Assembly: GCA_021802545.1 (NCBI GenBank)
Contig: JAJZRS010000007.1
Location: 54,588 to 118,587, forward strand
DNA from: Pseudomonadota bacterium
GTDB lineage: Bacteria; Pseudomonadota; Gammaproteobacteria; Burkholderiales; JABEVD01
Direction of reading: 5' to 3'
Length of the DNA stretch: 64,000 nucleotides
In this document: in pieces, positions 38,475 through 48,374 of the stretch
How positions within the stretch are numbered: position 1 is the stretch's first letter
Layout of the letters: every line of letters begins with the position of its first letter
Made by a program: the position numbers and the translations under genes
Notes under the pieces: generated by a model
Database searches by the model: none
What the model saw: only the letters and a program-made list of their open reading frames with translations
Told to the model about the DNA's origin: nothing

Positions 38475-40009
38475 CGAAGAGCCGCCGTTGTGGAGCGATT
38501 CCACCACCCTCCGCCGAGCGCTTGGTAAAGCATGACCGTATCGCCGAAACGGTTCGTCTGGGCCTGGACAAGATTGATGACTGCAAGCTGATAACTCTGC
38601 TCGGCCTGGAGCTCCGCCAGATAGCTGATTGCGCCCAATTCATATTGCTTGCGCGTCAGATCGAAAGAAACTTTGGCTGCGTTTTCTGCAGCGGCGGCAT
38701 GCTTCAGACCGATTGCGTCCGCCTGAACGGTATAGAGCACATCGGCAACATTCTGCAAGGCTGCAATTACCGTGCTGCGATACTGTGCACCCGCCTGAAT
38801 CAATGCCTGCTGCGCCGCCCGAGATTTGGCGCGCAAGGTGCCTCCGTCGAAAATGGTATAGGCTACATTAGCGGTTAGATCGAAGAAGCCTCCTCCGCTC
38901 CTGAACATCCAGTCGGGCGTCGAAGCCATCCCGCCGATGGCGCCGGTGACTGCAAATTGGGGGAGCGTATTGGCGATGGCGACCCCCACTTGGGCGCTTG
39001 CGATATGCAGCTCTTCTTCAGCCATCCTGACATCCGGCCGCTGCTCGACGATTTTCGAAGGCAAGCTGAGCGGCAGATCGCTCGGCAGGTGAAGGCTGGA
39101 GAGCTCGAATTTTTCCTGGACGTCTTGGTTCGGAAAATTCCCTGACAGCGCGCGAATCAAGTCTCTTGTCTGTTCGAGTTGCTTTTCCATCGGGACGAGC
39201 TGCTGCTGAGCCGTTGCCAGCGCAGCCTTTTGGGCGGCAACCTCTATGCCCGACACATCGCCGAGTTCGAGCTGATTCCTGGTGAGCGAAAGCAATTCCT
39301 TGTTGATCTCGACGATCCTCCTCATCGCGGCGATCTGTGCTCGGATCGATGCTTCCTGCAATGCCGCCGCAACCAGGTTCGATGCCAGTGTCACATAAGT
39401 CGCTTCAAGCTGCAGTTTCTGCTCTGCAGTCTGCGCCTGCGCGGACTCCATCTGCCTGCGATTGAGACCGAAAACATCCGGCACGTAGCCTACTGTCAGT
39501 TGTGCGACATGAAAATTATAGTAGACGGGCGCATTGTAGGGTGCCGGGCCTGCCGGGTTGGAATAGGTTTGTATGGTCGAACCATTGCCCTGCGTGCCCG
39601 GGGAGTTTCCGCCCATGTTGCCAGCCAGTTTGTTCCTGGAAGGCGAATAACTTATTCCGATCGTCGGATAGAAGAATCCCGCCTGAGCAACCGCATTGTC
39701 CTGAGCCTGGCGCAATGCGGCCTGCGCAGCCTCTATGCTCGGATTGGCCCTAAAGGCCCGCTTGATCAAAGAGTCGATCTGGGGGGACTTGAACACCTTC
39801 CACCAGTCGAAAGGAATCGCCGCCTTGACATCGAACTTCTGAGATTGTCCCGCCAAAACAGGCGCCGATTCGGTCGATTTAGGCAGTGTGCCTGAAGGGT
39901 CATAGCTTTTCGCAACAGGGGCCTCCGGCCGCCTGAAATCCGGTCCGACGGCGCAGCCCGATATCAGCAGGAGCGCGGCGATGCAGGCGAACTCAGCGGT
40001 CATCTTCAT
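38471..40009 (-). CDS. NodT/CzcC-family outer membrane efflux lipoprotein
   Basis: This 512-residue outer-membrane channel of the TolC/NodT family is the third component of the RND efflux unit upstream. A lipoprotein signal is clear: LLLISGC, with the Cys being lipidated, followed by AVGPDFRRPEAPV, typical of NodT. Two repeated helical halves with tip strands follow. The start overlaps the end of the RND pump gene by 17 bases, so the order is fusion protein, pump, channel. Because CzcC proteins are often unlipidated, the family name NodT is safer than CzcC. Confidence 0.92.
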   Translation of the reverse strand: MKMTAEFACIAALLLISGCAVGPDFRRPEAPVAKSYDPSGTLPKSTESAPVLAGQSQKFDVKAAIPFDWWKVFKSPQIDSLIKRAFRANPSIEAAQAALRQAQDNAVAQAGFFYPTIGISYSPSRNKLAGNMGGNSPGTQGNGSTIQTYSNPAGPAPYNAPVYYNFHVAQLTVGYVPDVFGLNRRQMESAQAQTAEQKLQLEATYVTLASNLVAAALQEASIRAQIAAMRRIVEINKELLSLTRNQLELGDVSGIEVAAQKAALATAQQQLVPMEKQLEQTRDLIRALSGNFPNQDVQEKFELSSLHLPSDLPLSLPSKIVEQRPDVRMAEEELHIASAQVGVAIANTLPQFAVTGAIGGMASTPDWMFRSGGGFFDLTANVAYTIFDGGTLRAKSRAAQQALIQAGAQYRSTVIAALQNVADVLYTVQADAIGLKHAAAAENAAKVSFDLTRKQYELGAISYLAELQAEQSYQLAVINLVQAQTNRFGDTVMLYQALGGGWWNRSTTAALR

Positions 40010-43000
40010 GGCGACCCTCCTCAGGCATCGGTTCGCGAACCGAAAAAGTCAGGATCAGCGCGGGCAGCACCGCTAGGATCAGGATGGGTGCCAGCAGCAT
40101 TCCGCCGACCACCACGATCGCAAGCGGCTTCTGAACCTGGGAGCCGATTCCCGAGGAGACTGCAGCGGGCAGAAGCCCTATGCTCGCCACGACGCAGGTC
40201 ATCAACACCGGCCTCAATTGGACCTGGCAGGTGCGGAGCATCGCGCTCGTGCGATCCATCCCGATCTCGATCTGGCTGTTGAAATAGGTCAGCACGATGA
40301 TGCCGTCCATGGTCGCGATGCCGAAGAGCGCAACGAAGCCGATAGCGGCAGAGACGCTGAACGCGGTTCCTGTGAGGTACAGGGCGAAAATGCCGCCTGC
40401 AAGGGCCATGGGAATCACGCTTGCGGCCAGCAGAACGTCGATCAGCGAGCCAAAATTGATGTAGAGCAGGATGCCGATGAGCAGGATGGCGAGCGGGACG
40501 ACAACGGTAAGCCGCTGCATGGCTTCTTCGAGATTGCCGAATTCGCCGACCCATTCGATGTGGTATCCGCCTGGAAGCTTGACCTTTTCGGCAATTTCCC
40601 GCTGCGCATCCAGAACGGTCGTGCCGAGATCGCGCCCCCGGACGCTGAACTTGATGGGGATGTAGCGTTCCTGCTGCTCGCGGTAAATGAATGCCGCACC
40701 GGAAACGAGTCTGACGCTGGCCACGTCCGTAAGCGGAATCTGGAGGGTTCCTCCACCTGGGTCAGTGACCCCGATGGGGATGCGCCTGATCTCGTCCAGG
40801 TTTTGGCGATACTGGGGAGCCAGGCGCACCATGATGGGAAAATGCCTGTCGCTGCCTTCCTCGTAAAGATCGCCTGCGGCCTGGCCGCCTATTGCAGCCT
40901 GCACGGTCGCATTGATGTCTCCTGGGGCCAATCCGTAGCGCGCCGCCTTCTTTCTGTCGATGTCGATGCGCACCGTGGGCTGCCCGAGCGAATTGAAAAC
41001 GGCAAGATCGGTGATTCCGGGAATTTGCTTCATGACGTCTTCGATCCTGGAAGCCGTCTTTTCGAGCGTTTCGAGATCGTTGCCGAACAACTTCACCGAG
41101 TTTTCACCCTTGACCCCAGAAGAGGCCTCTTCGACATTGTCCTCGATATACTGGGAAAAATTGAATTCCACGCCAGGAAACCTTTCCTCGAGCGCTGAAG
41201 TCATCTGCGCGGTCAGCTTTTCCTTGTCCATGCCGGCCGGCCAGGAATCGAAAGGCTTCAAGGGCACGAAAAACTCCGCATTGAAGAATCCGGTCGCGTC
41301 GGTCCCGTCGTCCGGTCTTCCGTGTTGGGACACGACAGTCACCACTTCCGGATAGCTCTTGATGACCCTGCGCAACTTGTTGACGTAATCGTCCCCCGCT
41401 TCCAAAGAGATGGAGGGGGGCATGGTCGCACGTATCCAGAGATTGCCCTCCTCCAGCTTGGGCAGAAACTCGAGCCCCAACCCTTTCGCAGCCAGAACGG
41501 CAAGGATCAGCAGCAATGCGAACCCCCCCAATGTCGGATATCTGTTCTTCAATGCCCATTCGACAAACGGAATGTATGCTCGCCTGATGCCTGCAACGAT
41601 GAATGTCTCGACCTCTTCGATCTGCTTGGGAAGCAAAAAAGAAGACAGGGCGGGGGATACCGTGAATGTTGCGATAAGCCCTCCGGCGATGGCATAGGCA
41701 TAGGTCTCCGCCATGGGGCCAAAAATATGCCCCTCGATTCCGGAGAGCGTAAATAGCGGCAGGAACCCTGCGATGATGATGGCCGCCGAAAACAGAATGG
41801 CCTTGTTCACTTCGGTCGCAGAATTAGCAATGACGCCGAATTTGCCGCGCAGCCCCGTGCTCACCCTGGCGCGGTGCAGAAGCGACTCGCCCACATGCCG
41901 GGAGGCCCAGCTTTCGGCGAGATGCCTGTATATGTTCTCGACCATGATGACGGACGCATCGACGACAAGCCCGAAATCGATCGCCCCCATAGAAAGCAGG
42001 TTCGCCGATTCCCCTCTCATCACCATGAGCGTCACTGCAAAGGCCAGCGCGAACGGGATGGTGAAGGCGACGATGATCGCGCTCCTGAAATTGCCGAGAA
42101 AAAGCCATTGAAGCAGGAAAATCAGGGCGATTCCCATCAGCATGTTGTGCATCACGGTATGGGTCGTGACTTTGATCAGGTCCTTCCTGTCATAGATGCG
42201 CTCGATTCGCACACCCGAAGGAAGGATGTTCGAGCGATTGATCTTCTGCACTTCGGCTTCGACGCGCTCGATGGTCGGCATGCTCTTTGCCCCCCTGCGC
42301 ATCAGGACGATGCCCTGAACGATGTCGTCGTCCTTGTCGATTCCTGCGATGCCCAGGCGAGGCAGATGCCCGACCTTGACGGTTGCGACATCGCTCAGGA
42401 AAACGGGGGATCCCTTGTTCGATGCGATCATGGTGTGCCCCAGAGCATCCACAGAGTGGATCAGGCCTATCCCTCGCACCACGGCGGCCTGCGCTCCGAA
42501 ATTCACGGTCTGCCCGCCGACATTGATGTTGCTGTTGTTGATGACCTGCAGCACCTGGGGCAAGGTCAATCCATAATCAACCAGCTTATGCTGGTCGACG
42601 GACACCTCATAAGTTTTGGTCATGCCCCCCCAGCCGTTGACGTCGATCACGCCGGGTATCGCCTTGAAGCGCCGCTCGAGTATCCAGTCCTGAATGGTCT
42701 TGAGATCAGTGACCGAATAGGGGCCGACGACGCGATAGCGGTAAATCTCTCCGATTGGGCTTGTCGGCGATATCTGAGGCTGAACGCCATTGGGCATGGG
42801 GGGAAGCTGGGAAAGCCTGTTGATCACCCATTGCTGCGCTTGCTCGTACGTGAAGTCGTAGGTGAAGTTCACCTTCACGTCGGAAAGCCCGAAAAGCGAA
42901 ATCGTCCTCACGCTGGTGACATTCGGTATGCCAGCCATCTGTATTTCTATGGGGATGGTGATGTAGCGCTCGATCTCTTCGGCGGACTGCCCGCTGCTCT

Positions 43001-43151
43001 GCGTGATGATGTCCACGCAGGGCGGAACGGGATCGGGATAGGCTTCGATGTTGAGCTTCAGATAGCTTGCGATGCCTGCCGCAAGCATGAAAACAAGAAG
43101 AACGACAATCAGGATGCGCTGGGTCAGCGCAAACTTCACGATCGCATTCAT
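39993..43151 (-). CDS. Heavy-metal efflux RND pump, CzcA family
   Basis: This 1052-residue inner-membrane proton-driven exporter of divalent or monovalent metals shows the HME-RND family opening (AYPDPVPPCVDIITQSSG) and the conserved fourth helix DFGLVVDASVIMVENIYRH, whose two Asp and Glu carry protons. Two copies of the six-helix module and two periplasmic loops are seen. The helix signature DFG-D-VEN is typical of the Co/Zn/Cd/Ni CzcA-CnrA branch and less like CusA, but the substrate is not fixed. It starts in the last four bases of the fusion protein gene and ends in the start of the channel gene. Confidence 0.92.
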   Translation of the reverse strand: MNAIVKFALTQRILIVVLLVFMLAAGIASYLKLNIEAYPDPVPPCVDIITQSSGQSAEEIERYITIPIEIQMAGIPNVTSVRTISLFGLSDVKVNFTYDFTYEQAQQWVINRLSQLPPMPNGVQPQISPTSPIGEIYRYRVVGPYSVTDLKTIQDWILERRFKAIPGVIDVNGWGGMTKTYEVSVDQHKLVDYGLTLPQVLQVINNSNINVGGQTVNFGAQAAVVRGIGLIHSVDALGHTMIASNKGSPVFLSDVATVKVGHLPRLGIAGIDKDDDIVQGIVLMRRGAKSMPTIERVEAEVQKINRSNILPSGVRIERIYDRKDLIKVTTHTVMHNMLMGIALIFLLQWLFLGNFRSAIIVAFTIPFALAFAVTLMVMRGESANLLSMGAIDFGLVVDASVIMVENIYRHLAESWASRHVGESLLHRARVSTGLRGKFGVIANSATEVNKAILFSAAIIIAGFLPLFTLSGIEGHIFGPMAETYAYAIAGGLIATFTVSPALSSFLLPKQIEEVETFIVAGIRRAYIPFVEWALKNRYPTLGGFALLLILAVLAAKGLGLEFLPKLEEGNLWIRATMPPSISLEAGDDYVNKLRRVIKSYPEVVTVVSQHGRPDDGTDATGFFNAEFFVPLKPFDSWPAGMDKEKLTAQMTSALEERFPGVEFNFSQYIEDNVEEASSGVKGENSVKLFGNDLETLEKTASRIEDVMKQIPGITDLAVFNSLGQPTVRIDIDRKKAARYGLAPGDINATVQAAIGGQAAGDLYEEGSDRHFPIMVRLAPQYRQNLDEIRRIPIGVTDPGGGTLQIPLTDVASVRLVSGAAFIYREQQERYIPIKFSVRGRDLGTTVLDAQREIAEKVKLPGGYHIEWVGEFGNLEEAMQRLTVVVPLAILLIGILLYINFGSLIDVLLAASVIPMALAGGIFALYLTGTAFSVSAAIGFVALFGIATMDGIIVLTYFNSQIEIGMDRTSAMLRTCQVQLRPVLMTCVVASIGLLPAAVSSGIGSQVQKPLAIVVVGGMLLAPILILAVLPALILTFSVREPMPEEGRHEDDR

Positions 43152-44332
43152 TGGACTGCCTTCATCGCCAAATTGACAGCCCTGTCGATGAACAATGTTC
43201 CTCCCGTGACGATTCTCTCGCCAGGAGACAGCCCCGATTCGACTTCGACCATTCCGTCCTGGCGGGTGCGGCCCAGCTTCACATTGCGCATGACGATCGC
43301 GCCATCGCTTTTCACCACATAGACGCGGGCCTCGCTTCCTTCGTAGACGATCGAACTCTCGGGAATGCCTGGGGCCGTGCTTTCATCGCCCACGAGAATG
43401 TCGAAATTCGCGAACATCATGGCCTTCAGCGTACCGTCGGAATTGTCGACCTCGGCCCGGACAGGGAGTCTGCGCGTCAGTGGGTCGATCGCAGGGGCGA
43501 TCCATGTGATCGTCGCCTTGTATATTCGTCCGGGGTAGGCCGATACGCGCACCATGACGGGCTGACCGACCTTGACGCTCGCCGCATCGGCCTCCCGAAC
43601 GTTGGCGATCATCCAGAGCTTCGACAGGTTTCCTATTGTGTATACGGGATTGGCTGCCCCACCTGCTGCGCTGTTGATGTACTGCCCGAGGCCGACCTGG
43701 CGCTGGATCACGGTGCCTGAAATAGGCGAGAGAACCCTGTCGTCCGCGCTTCCCTTGCCCTGCTCCATTTCACCGATCTGCCTGTCTGTCTTTCCGAGAA
43801 TCTGCAGCTTTCCGCGGGCAGCCTGGAGACTGCTTTCCGCCGCGGCAAGATCGGCCTTGCTTTGCAGCCAGTCCTTCAGGGCACCCGATTTTGCCTGGTA
43901 AAGCGAATGCTGGCGTTTTTCCGTCGCCCTGGCGAGATCGACCTGGGCCCTGGCATTGACCAGATCGCTCCTGGCCTGCACGAATTCCGTCGCGGCCACG
44001 GCCATCAGCGGCTGGCCTTGCTTCACCACATCCCCCAGCTTTGCGTATATTCGGGTCACGCGCCCCGTATAAGGCGAGAATACCTGGGTCGTGGCATCGT
44101 CGTCGTAGGCAAGATTGCCTTCAGTCAGGATCTCCGTACGGAAATTCACCGCCTGCACGGCCTGGGCGGAGAGATTCGCCCATTGCTCCTTGGTCGGACG
44201 GAAGGTTCCAGGCGCGGAAGACTGGACAGCTTCATGGGCCGGGGCCTTTCTGCCGGACAGAAGGCCCAGTCCTGCGGTCGCCAGGGCTGCAATCAGCGCC
44301 AAACCGAAAATATGCTTTTTTTCGAGCTTCAT
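43148..44332 (-). CDS. RND efflux membrane fusion protein, CzcB family
   Basis: This is a 394-residue periplasmic adaptor anchored by one N-terminal helix (FGLALIAALATAGLGLL). It has a biotinyl-lipoyl-like half (VFSPYTGRVTRIYAKLGDVVKQGQPL), a coiled-coil hairpin (SDLVNARAQVDLARATE) and a beta-barrel domain (RVLSPISGTVIQRQVGLGQY). It links the RND pump to the outer-membrane channel. The start at 44332 gives the usual short N-terminus after AAGAAGAGAAC; an upstream ATG at 44374 would add an odd basic leader. The stop overlaps the pump start by four bases. It is divergent from a response regulator and histidine kinase that probably control the operon. Confidence 0.9.
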   Translation of the reverse strand: MKLEKKHIFGLALIAALATAGLGLLSGRKAPAHEAVQSSAPGTFRPTKEQWANLSAQAVQAVNFRTEILTEGNLAYDDDATTQVFSPYTGRVTRIYAKLGDVVKQGQPLMAVAATEFVQARSDLVNARAQVDLARATEKRQHSLYQAKSGALKDWLQSKADLAAAESSLQAARGKLQILGKTDRQIGEMEQGKGSADDRVLSPISGTVIQRQVGLGQYINSAAGGAANPVYTIGNLSKLWMIANVREADAASVKVGQPVMVRVSAYPGRIYKATITWIAPAIDPLTRRLPVRAEVDNSDGTLKAMMFANFDILVGDESTAPGIPESSIVYEGSEARVYVVKSDGAIVMRNVKLGRTRQDGMVEVESGLSPGERIVTGGTLFIDRAVNLAMKAVQ

Positions 44333-44389
44333 TGTTCTCTTCTTGTGCCGATCCGATTTCTTCGCGTGATGCATACTAACACTGCTTGA

Positions 44390-44406
44390 TTACACATAAC
44401 TTACAC
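44390..44406 (+). promoter_or_regulatory. Direct repeat TTACAC-N5-TTACAC, candidate regulator box
   Basis: Two exact TTACAC half-sites are spaced 11 bases start to start, the spacing used by tandem OmpR/PhoB-type regulators. They lie between the metal efflux operon and its response regulator, 10 bases upstream of a TAGAAT -10-like element at 44417-44422, as in a regulator-activated promoter. The regulator next door is the likely binder; this is inferred. Confidence 0.6.
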
Positions 44407-44443
44407 GGGCTGATGCTAGAATTCCCTGATTCAGGGAGAACCT

Positions 44444-45112
44444 ATGAAGCTTCTGCTTGCCGAAGACGATGTGGTGTTGAGGGACGGACTGACGCGTTCG
44501 CTGCAACAGGCAGGCTACGCTGTCGACAGCGCCAAGGACGGCGTCGATGCGGATCATGCCCTTTCCTTCCAGAATTACGACCTGCTCATCCTCGATCTCG
44601 GCTTGCCGAGAATAAACGGACTGGAGGTGTTGAGACGCCTGCGATCGCACGACCAGGGGCTCCCCGTGCTGATTTTGACCGCAAGAGACGCCGTGGAAGA
44701 TCGGGTTGCAGGGCTGGACCTCGGCGCCGACGACTATCTGACCAAGCCCTTCGATCTCGCGGAGCTGGAGGCGAGGGTCAGGGCGCTGGTGAGAAGAGGG
44801 CAGGGGACGCACAGCAATATCCTGAAACAGGGCAGGCTCATGCTCAACATCGCCGGAAGGCGCGTTTACATCGACGACAATCCGCTCGAGCTGTCCGCCA
44901 GAGAGCTCGGGGTTCTCGAAATATTGATGCTGAAGGCCGGGCAGGTGGTCGGCAAGGAGCAGCTTGCAGAGAAGCTGTGCGCCTGGGACGAGGAGATCGG
45001 GCCCAATGCGATCGAGGTGTATGTCCACAGGCTGAGGAAGAAGCTCGAGCCTGCTGAAATCGAAATCAGGACCATCAGGGGTCTAGGCTACCTGCTCGAG
45101 AAGGTTCAATGA
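44444..45112 (+). CDS. OmpR-family response regulator (QseB/CzcR-like)
   Basis: This 222-residue regulator has a receiver with AEDDVVLRDG, Asp in ILDLGLPRING and Lys of DDYLTKPF, and a winged-helix domain with SARELGVLEILML, AIEVYVHRLRKKL and TIRGLGYLLE. A GGGAGAAC site precedes the start. Position next to and divergent from the CzcCBA-like operon suggests a metal-responsive regulator of the CzcR/CusR/QseB branch. The kinase gene follows with a 4-base overlap. An 11-bp direct repeat in the shared upstream region is a candidate target. Confidence 0.93.
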   Translation: MKLLLAEDDVVLRDGLTRSLQQAGYAVDSAKDGVDADHALSFQNYDLLILDLGLPRINGLEVLRRLRSHDQGLPVLILTARDAVEDRVAGLDLGADDYLTKPFDLAELEARVRALVRRGQGTHSNILKQGRLMLNIAGRRVYIDDNPLELSARELGVLEILMLKAGQVVGKEQLAEKLCAWDEEIGPNAIEVYVHRLRKKLEPAEIEIRTIRGLGYLLEKVQ

Positions 45113-46488
45113 GAGAGGTTTCGCTCCACCGCCAGCTCATGTTCTGGCTGCTCATTCCCGTCCTTTCCCTTTGGGTCATGGGTGGCGTGATCGCCTACAA
45201 CATCGCCGTCAGGTTCGCCGACCTTGCCCACGACCGCTCTCTCTTCGATTCGACCCTGACCCTCGCAGACCAGGTCAAGACCGATGGGGACAGGGTAATC
45301 CTAGATCTTTCCGAGCGGGCGCTCAAAATGATCGAAACAGACCCCTACGACAAGGTCTATTTCAAGGTCAGCAGCCGGTTCCAGGGATTCGTCGCGGGGA
45401 CCGCCTTCATCTCTGCCCCCGCCAAGCCCATCTACCTCAACAGGCCCTATTACCACGACGGCACGCTCGACGGAAGAAAGATCAGGATTGCCTCCCTCTA
45501 TGTCGGCGTTCCGGGGAACAGCGCAAACTGGATTCTGGTCCAGGTCGCGGAAACCCTGCAGAAACGAAGGGTGCTCGCCAATGAAATCCTGGCAGGAGTT
45601 ATCCTGCCGCAAATGCTGCTCACGGGCCTTGCCGCCGGCCTTGTCTGGTTCGGGGTGACGAAGGGGCTCTCTTCATTGGGACGCCTTCAGAAGGAAGTGC
45701 TGAGCCGCTCTCACAGGGATCTGAGCCCGCTTTCGGAAGAGAACGTTCCCATGGAAGTCGGATCCTTGACCCATGCGATCAACAACCTGCTCGGGCGGCT
45801 CGGCAAGGCCATCGATGCGCAAAACAGGTTCGTCGCGGACGCAGCTCACCAGTTGAGGACCCCACTCGCAGGACTCAAGACCCAGACCGACTATGCGCTC
45901 AGGCAGACGGATCCCGAAGAAATCAGGCATTGCCTCGAGCAGCTCAAGACGAGCAGCGAGCGCACCATCCACCTCGTCAACCAGCTGCTTTCGCTGGCAA
46001 GGGCTGAACCGGGGCAGGAGCGGCTTGGGCCTATATCGAAAATAGATCTCAACAGCCTCGCGAGCGAAGTCACGGGACGCTGGGTGCCTCAGGCCCTGAA
46101 GAAAGACATCGATCTCGGGTTCGAGGCTTCAAGCGAACCCGCAATCATCTCCGGGTCGGAATTCCTCCTTCAGGAAATGCTGGGAAACCTCGTCGACAAT
46201 GCGATCCGCTATACGCAGAACAGCGGGAAAGTCACGGTCAGGGTATTCGTCAGGAAAGGCGAAGCAGCCATCGCGGTCGAAGACAACGGCCCGTCCATCC
46301 CGGAATCCGAAAGCGAATCGATCTTCGAGCGCTTTCACCGCATCTTGGGCAGCCAGGAAGAAGGCTGCGGCCTCGGGCTTTCCATCGTCAGGGAAGTCGC
46401 ACATGCCCACAGCGGGGAAGTATTCCTGGTCGAAACTCCCGAAGGCAAAGCCTTCGAGGTGCGGTTCGCCCTGCAGGGGCAGATCTGA
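45109..46488 (+). CDS. Sensor histidine kinase (TctE/QseC-like)
   Basis: This 459-residue inner-membrane kinase is coupled to the regulator before it (overlap ATGA). TM1 (about 11-33), a periplasmic 2CSK-type segment (about 35-160) and TM2 (about 165-187) are followed by a HAMP-like linker. The H-box is DAAHQLRTPLAGL and the N-box NLVDNAIRYT. The G-box EDNGPSIP and CGLGLSIVREV complete the ATPase core. The periplasmic part is the likely sensor of the metal or a related signal. The gene stop overlaps the DUF924 start by one base. Confidence 0.92.
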   Translation: MREVSLHRQLMFWLLIPVLSLWVMGGVIAYNIAVRFADLAHDRSLFDSTLTLADQVKTDGDRVILDLSERALKMIETDPYDKVYFKVSSRFQGFVAGTAFISAPAKPIYLNRPYYHDGTLDGRKIRIASLYVGVPGNSANWILVQVAETLQKRRVLANEILAGVILPQMLLTGLAAGLVWFGVTKGLSSLGRLQKEVLSRSHRDLSPLSEENVPMEVGSLTHAINNLLGRLGKAIDAQNRFVADAAHQLRTPLAGLKTQTDYALRQTDPEEIRHCLEQLKTSSERTIHLVNQLLSLARAEPGQERLGPISKIDLNSLASEVTGRWVPQALKKDIDLGFEASSEPAIISGSEFLLQEMLGNLVDNAIRYTQNSGKVTVRVFVRKGEAAIAVEDNGPSIPESESESIFERFHRILGSQEEGCGLGLSIVREVAHAHSGEVFLVETPEGKAFEVRFALQGQI

Positions 46489-47021
46489 TGGACGCGGTTC
46501 TGAAATTCTGGTTCGAGGAAATAGAACCCGCCCAATGGTGGAAGAAGGATGAAAAATTCGACAGCGCTGTGCGCGCGCGGTTTTCGGAAATCCATCATGC
46601 CGCCGCCCGCTGCGAATTGTACGAATGGCGGCGCAATGCACGCGGCAGGCTCGCCGAGATCATCGTGCTCGACCAGTTCTCGAGGAACATGTTCCGGGGC
46701 TCTCCCTTGTCTTTCGCCTTCGATCCGCTTGCCCTCTCCCTGGCGCAGGAAGCGGTTTCCATCGGCTCGGACAGGGATCTGAATCAGGCCGAAAGAAGCT
46801 TCCTCTACATGCCCTACATGCACAGCGAATCCCTGAAAATACATGACATAGCAGTCGACTTGTTCAGCGCGAACTGTTCCCCCAAAAGCCTGGATTTCGA
46901 ATTGCGGCACAAGGCGGTCATCGAACGCTTCGGCCGCTATCCGCACAGGAACGCCATCCTGGGAAGGGAATCAACCCGGGAAGAGATCGAATTTCTCAGG
47001 GAGCCCGGCTCTTCTTTCTGA
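46488..47021 (+). CDS. DUF924 family protein
   Basis: This 177-residue cytoplasmic protein of the DUF924 (TPR-like) family shows FWFEEIEPAQWWKKDEKFD at the N-terminus, IIVLDQFSRNMFRGSP in the middle and FLYMPYMHSE and RFGRYPHRNAIL further on. These are the most conserved parts of the family. No enzyme activity is established. The ATG shares a base with the kinase stop (TGATGG), so it may be co-transcribed with the metal-responsive two-component genes, though the family is not known for metal work. It converges on an aminopeptidase gene 6 bases away. Confidence 0.92.
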   Translation: MDAVLKFWFEEIEPAQWWKKDEKFDSAVRARFSEIHHAAARCELYEWRRNARGRLAEIIVLDQFSRNMFRGSPLSFAFDPLALSLAQEAVSIGSDRDLNQAERSFLYMPYMHSESLKIHDIAVDLFSANCSPKSLDFELRHKAVIERFGRYPHRNAILGRESTREEIEFLREPGSSF

Positions 47022-47027
47022 TCGGCT

Positions 47028-48308
47028 TCAGCTGGAAAAAGCCGCAGACAGGGCTGCAATCATGTAGGCATGGTCCTTGACCCCTGCGCTCTCCCTTGCG
47101 CTGTGCATCGCCCACATCGGGGAACCCACATCCACGCTAGGCACACCCAGTTGCGCCGCGACCATCGGTCCGATCGTGCTGCCGCAGCCGAGATCGCTCC
47201 TGTGCGCGTACTGTTGATAGGGCACCTTTGCCTTCTCGCAATATTCCATGAATCGCGCCGCCGTTTCCGCATTGGTCGTGTAGCGCTGGTTCGAATTGGT
47301 CTTGATGACGGGCCCCTTGTTCACCGTCACCTTGTGGCCATGCTCGTACGCATTCGGGAAATTCGGATGGTAGGCGTGGGCCATGTCCGCACTCACGAAG
47401 AAGCTGCGCGCCATGGCCCGCCGCCTGTCCTCGTCGTCAAGACCTGCCTGTGCTCCGATCCTGGACAGCATGTCCGTGATGAAGCTGCCGGAAGCCCCGT
47501 TCGCGCTTTCGCTGCCCACTTCCTCGTGGTCGAAGAAGGCCGCGACGCATGTCGCTTCAGGTCTTTCGGTCGAAATCAGCGCGCTCAGTGCGGCATGGGT
47601 GGATCCGAGATTGTCGAGCTGGCCGTCCGCTATGAATTCCTCGTTCGCTCCCCAGAGGCAGCCCTCCTGCACGTCATAGACGGCGAGCTCCCAGCTCAGG
47701 ATGTCCTCCGCTTTGCATTTTGCAGCATCCGCCAATAGCCCCCGGAAAGACGCTTCCGCATTTCCGCCTTCTTCGAGAAGCCCGAGGACGAGAGGAAGCT
47801 CCGTCTGCTTGTTGTACTTGAGCCCCTGTTCGTTAACATCGCGGTTCATATGGATCGGAAGATTGGGAAGGCGGACGAGCGGTTTTTCGAAGCGCAGAAG
47901 CTTTGTTTCCTTGCGTACCACCACCCGCCCGGCGAGGCTCAAATCCCTGTCCGAGAAGGTGGCGAGTATCGGCCCGCCGTATACCTCGACAGCAATTCTC
48001 ACCATTCCGTCGCCTGCCAGAACAGGTTTCGGCTTGACCCTGAAGCCGGGGGAATCGGTGTGCGCCCCGACGATGCGAAATCCCGTCTCCGCGAGCGACC
48101 CGTTTCCCGTCACGAATGCGATCAGGGAAGAGCCGCCCCGCACGCAATAATAGCGCCTGCCCGTCTCGAGCTGCCATCGTTCTGCCTCCTCCAGCCGGAC
48201 GAAGCCGGCCGCATCGAGCAGGGTTTCCATGCTCGCCACCGCATGCCATGGGCTGGGGCTTGAATCGATGAATTCGATGAGCTCGAGAGCTTTTTGTTTT
48301 TCGTTCAT
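47028..48308 (-). CDS. apeB: M18 family aminopeptidase
   Basis: This 426-residue zinc aminopeptidase of family M18 removes acidic or neutral N-terminal residues from peptides. It starts with LIEFIDSSPSPWHAVAS, has the first metal site in VGAHTDSPGFRVKPKP and the key pair in FFDHEEVGSESANGASG, and ends with GSTIGPMVAAQLGVPSVDVGSPMWAMHSARE. These fit the family closely. It forms a tandem unit with the small cupin upstream on the minus strand. The name apeB is the one used for the bacterial M18 enzyme. Confidence 0.92.
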   Translation of the reverse strand: MNEKQKALELIEFIDSSPSPWHAVASMETLLDAAGFVRLEEAERWQLETGRRYYCVRGGSSLIAFVTGNGSLAETGFRIVGAHTDSPGFRVKPKPVLAGDGMVRIAVEVYGGPILATFSDRDLSLAGRVVVRKETKLLRFEKPLVRLPNLPIHMNRDVNEQGLKYNKQTELPLVLGLLEEGGNAEASFRGLLADAAKCKAEDILSWELAVYDVQEGCLWGANEEFIADGQLDNLGSTHAALSALISTERPEATCVAAFFDHEEVGSESANGASGSFITDMLSRIGAQAGLDDEDRRRAMARSFFVSADMAHAYHPNFPNAYEHGHKVTVNKGPVIKTNSNQRYTTNAETAARFMEYCEKAKVPYQQYAHRSDLGCGSTIGPMVAAQLGVPSVDVGSPMWAMHSARESAGVKDHAYMIAALSAAFSS

Positions 48309-48374
48309 GATGCGTATTAACTTATTGGGAAATCTTACAAGAAGGAGGTGCCCGCATTCCTTTCCAGAAACCTG

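Noticed and set aside
41874..43322. 482-residue plus-strand frame opposite the RND pump
   Set aside because: Codon shadow of the pump gene.
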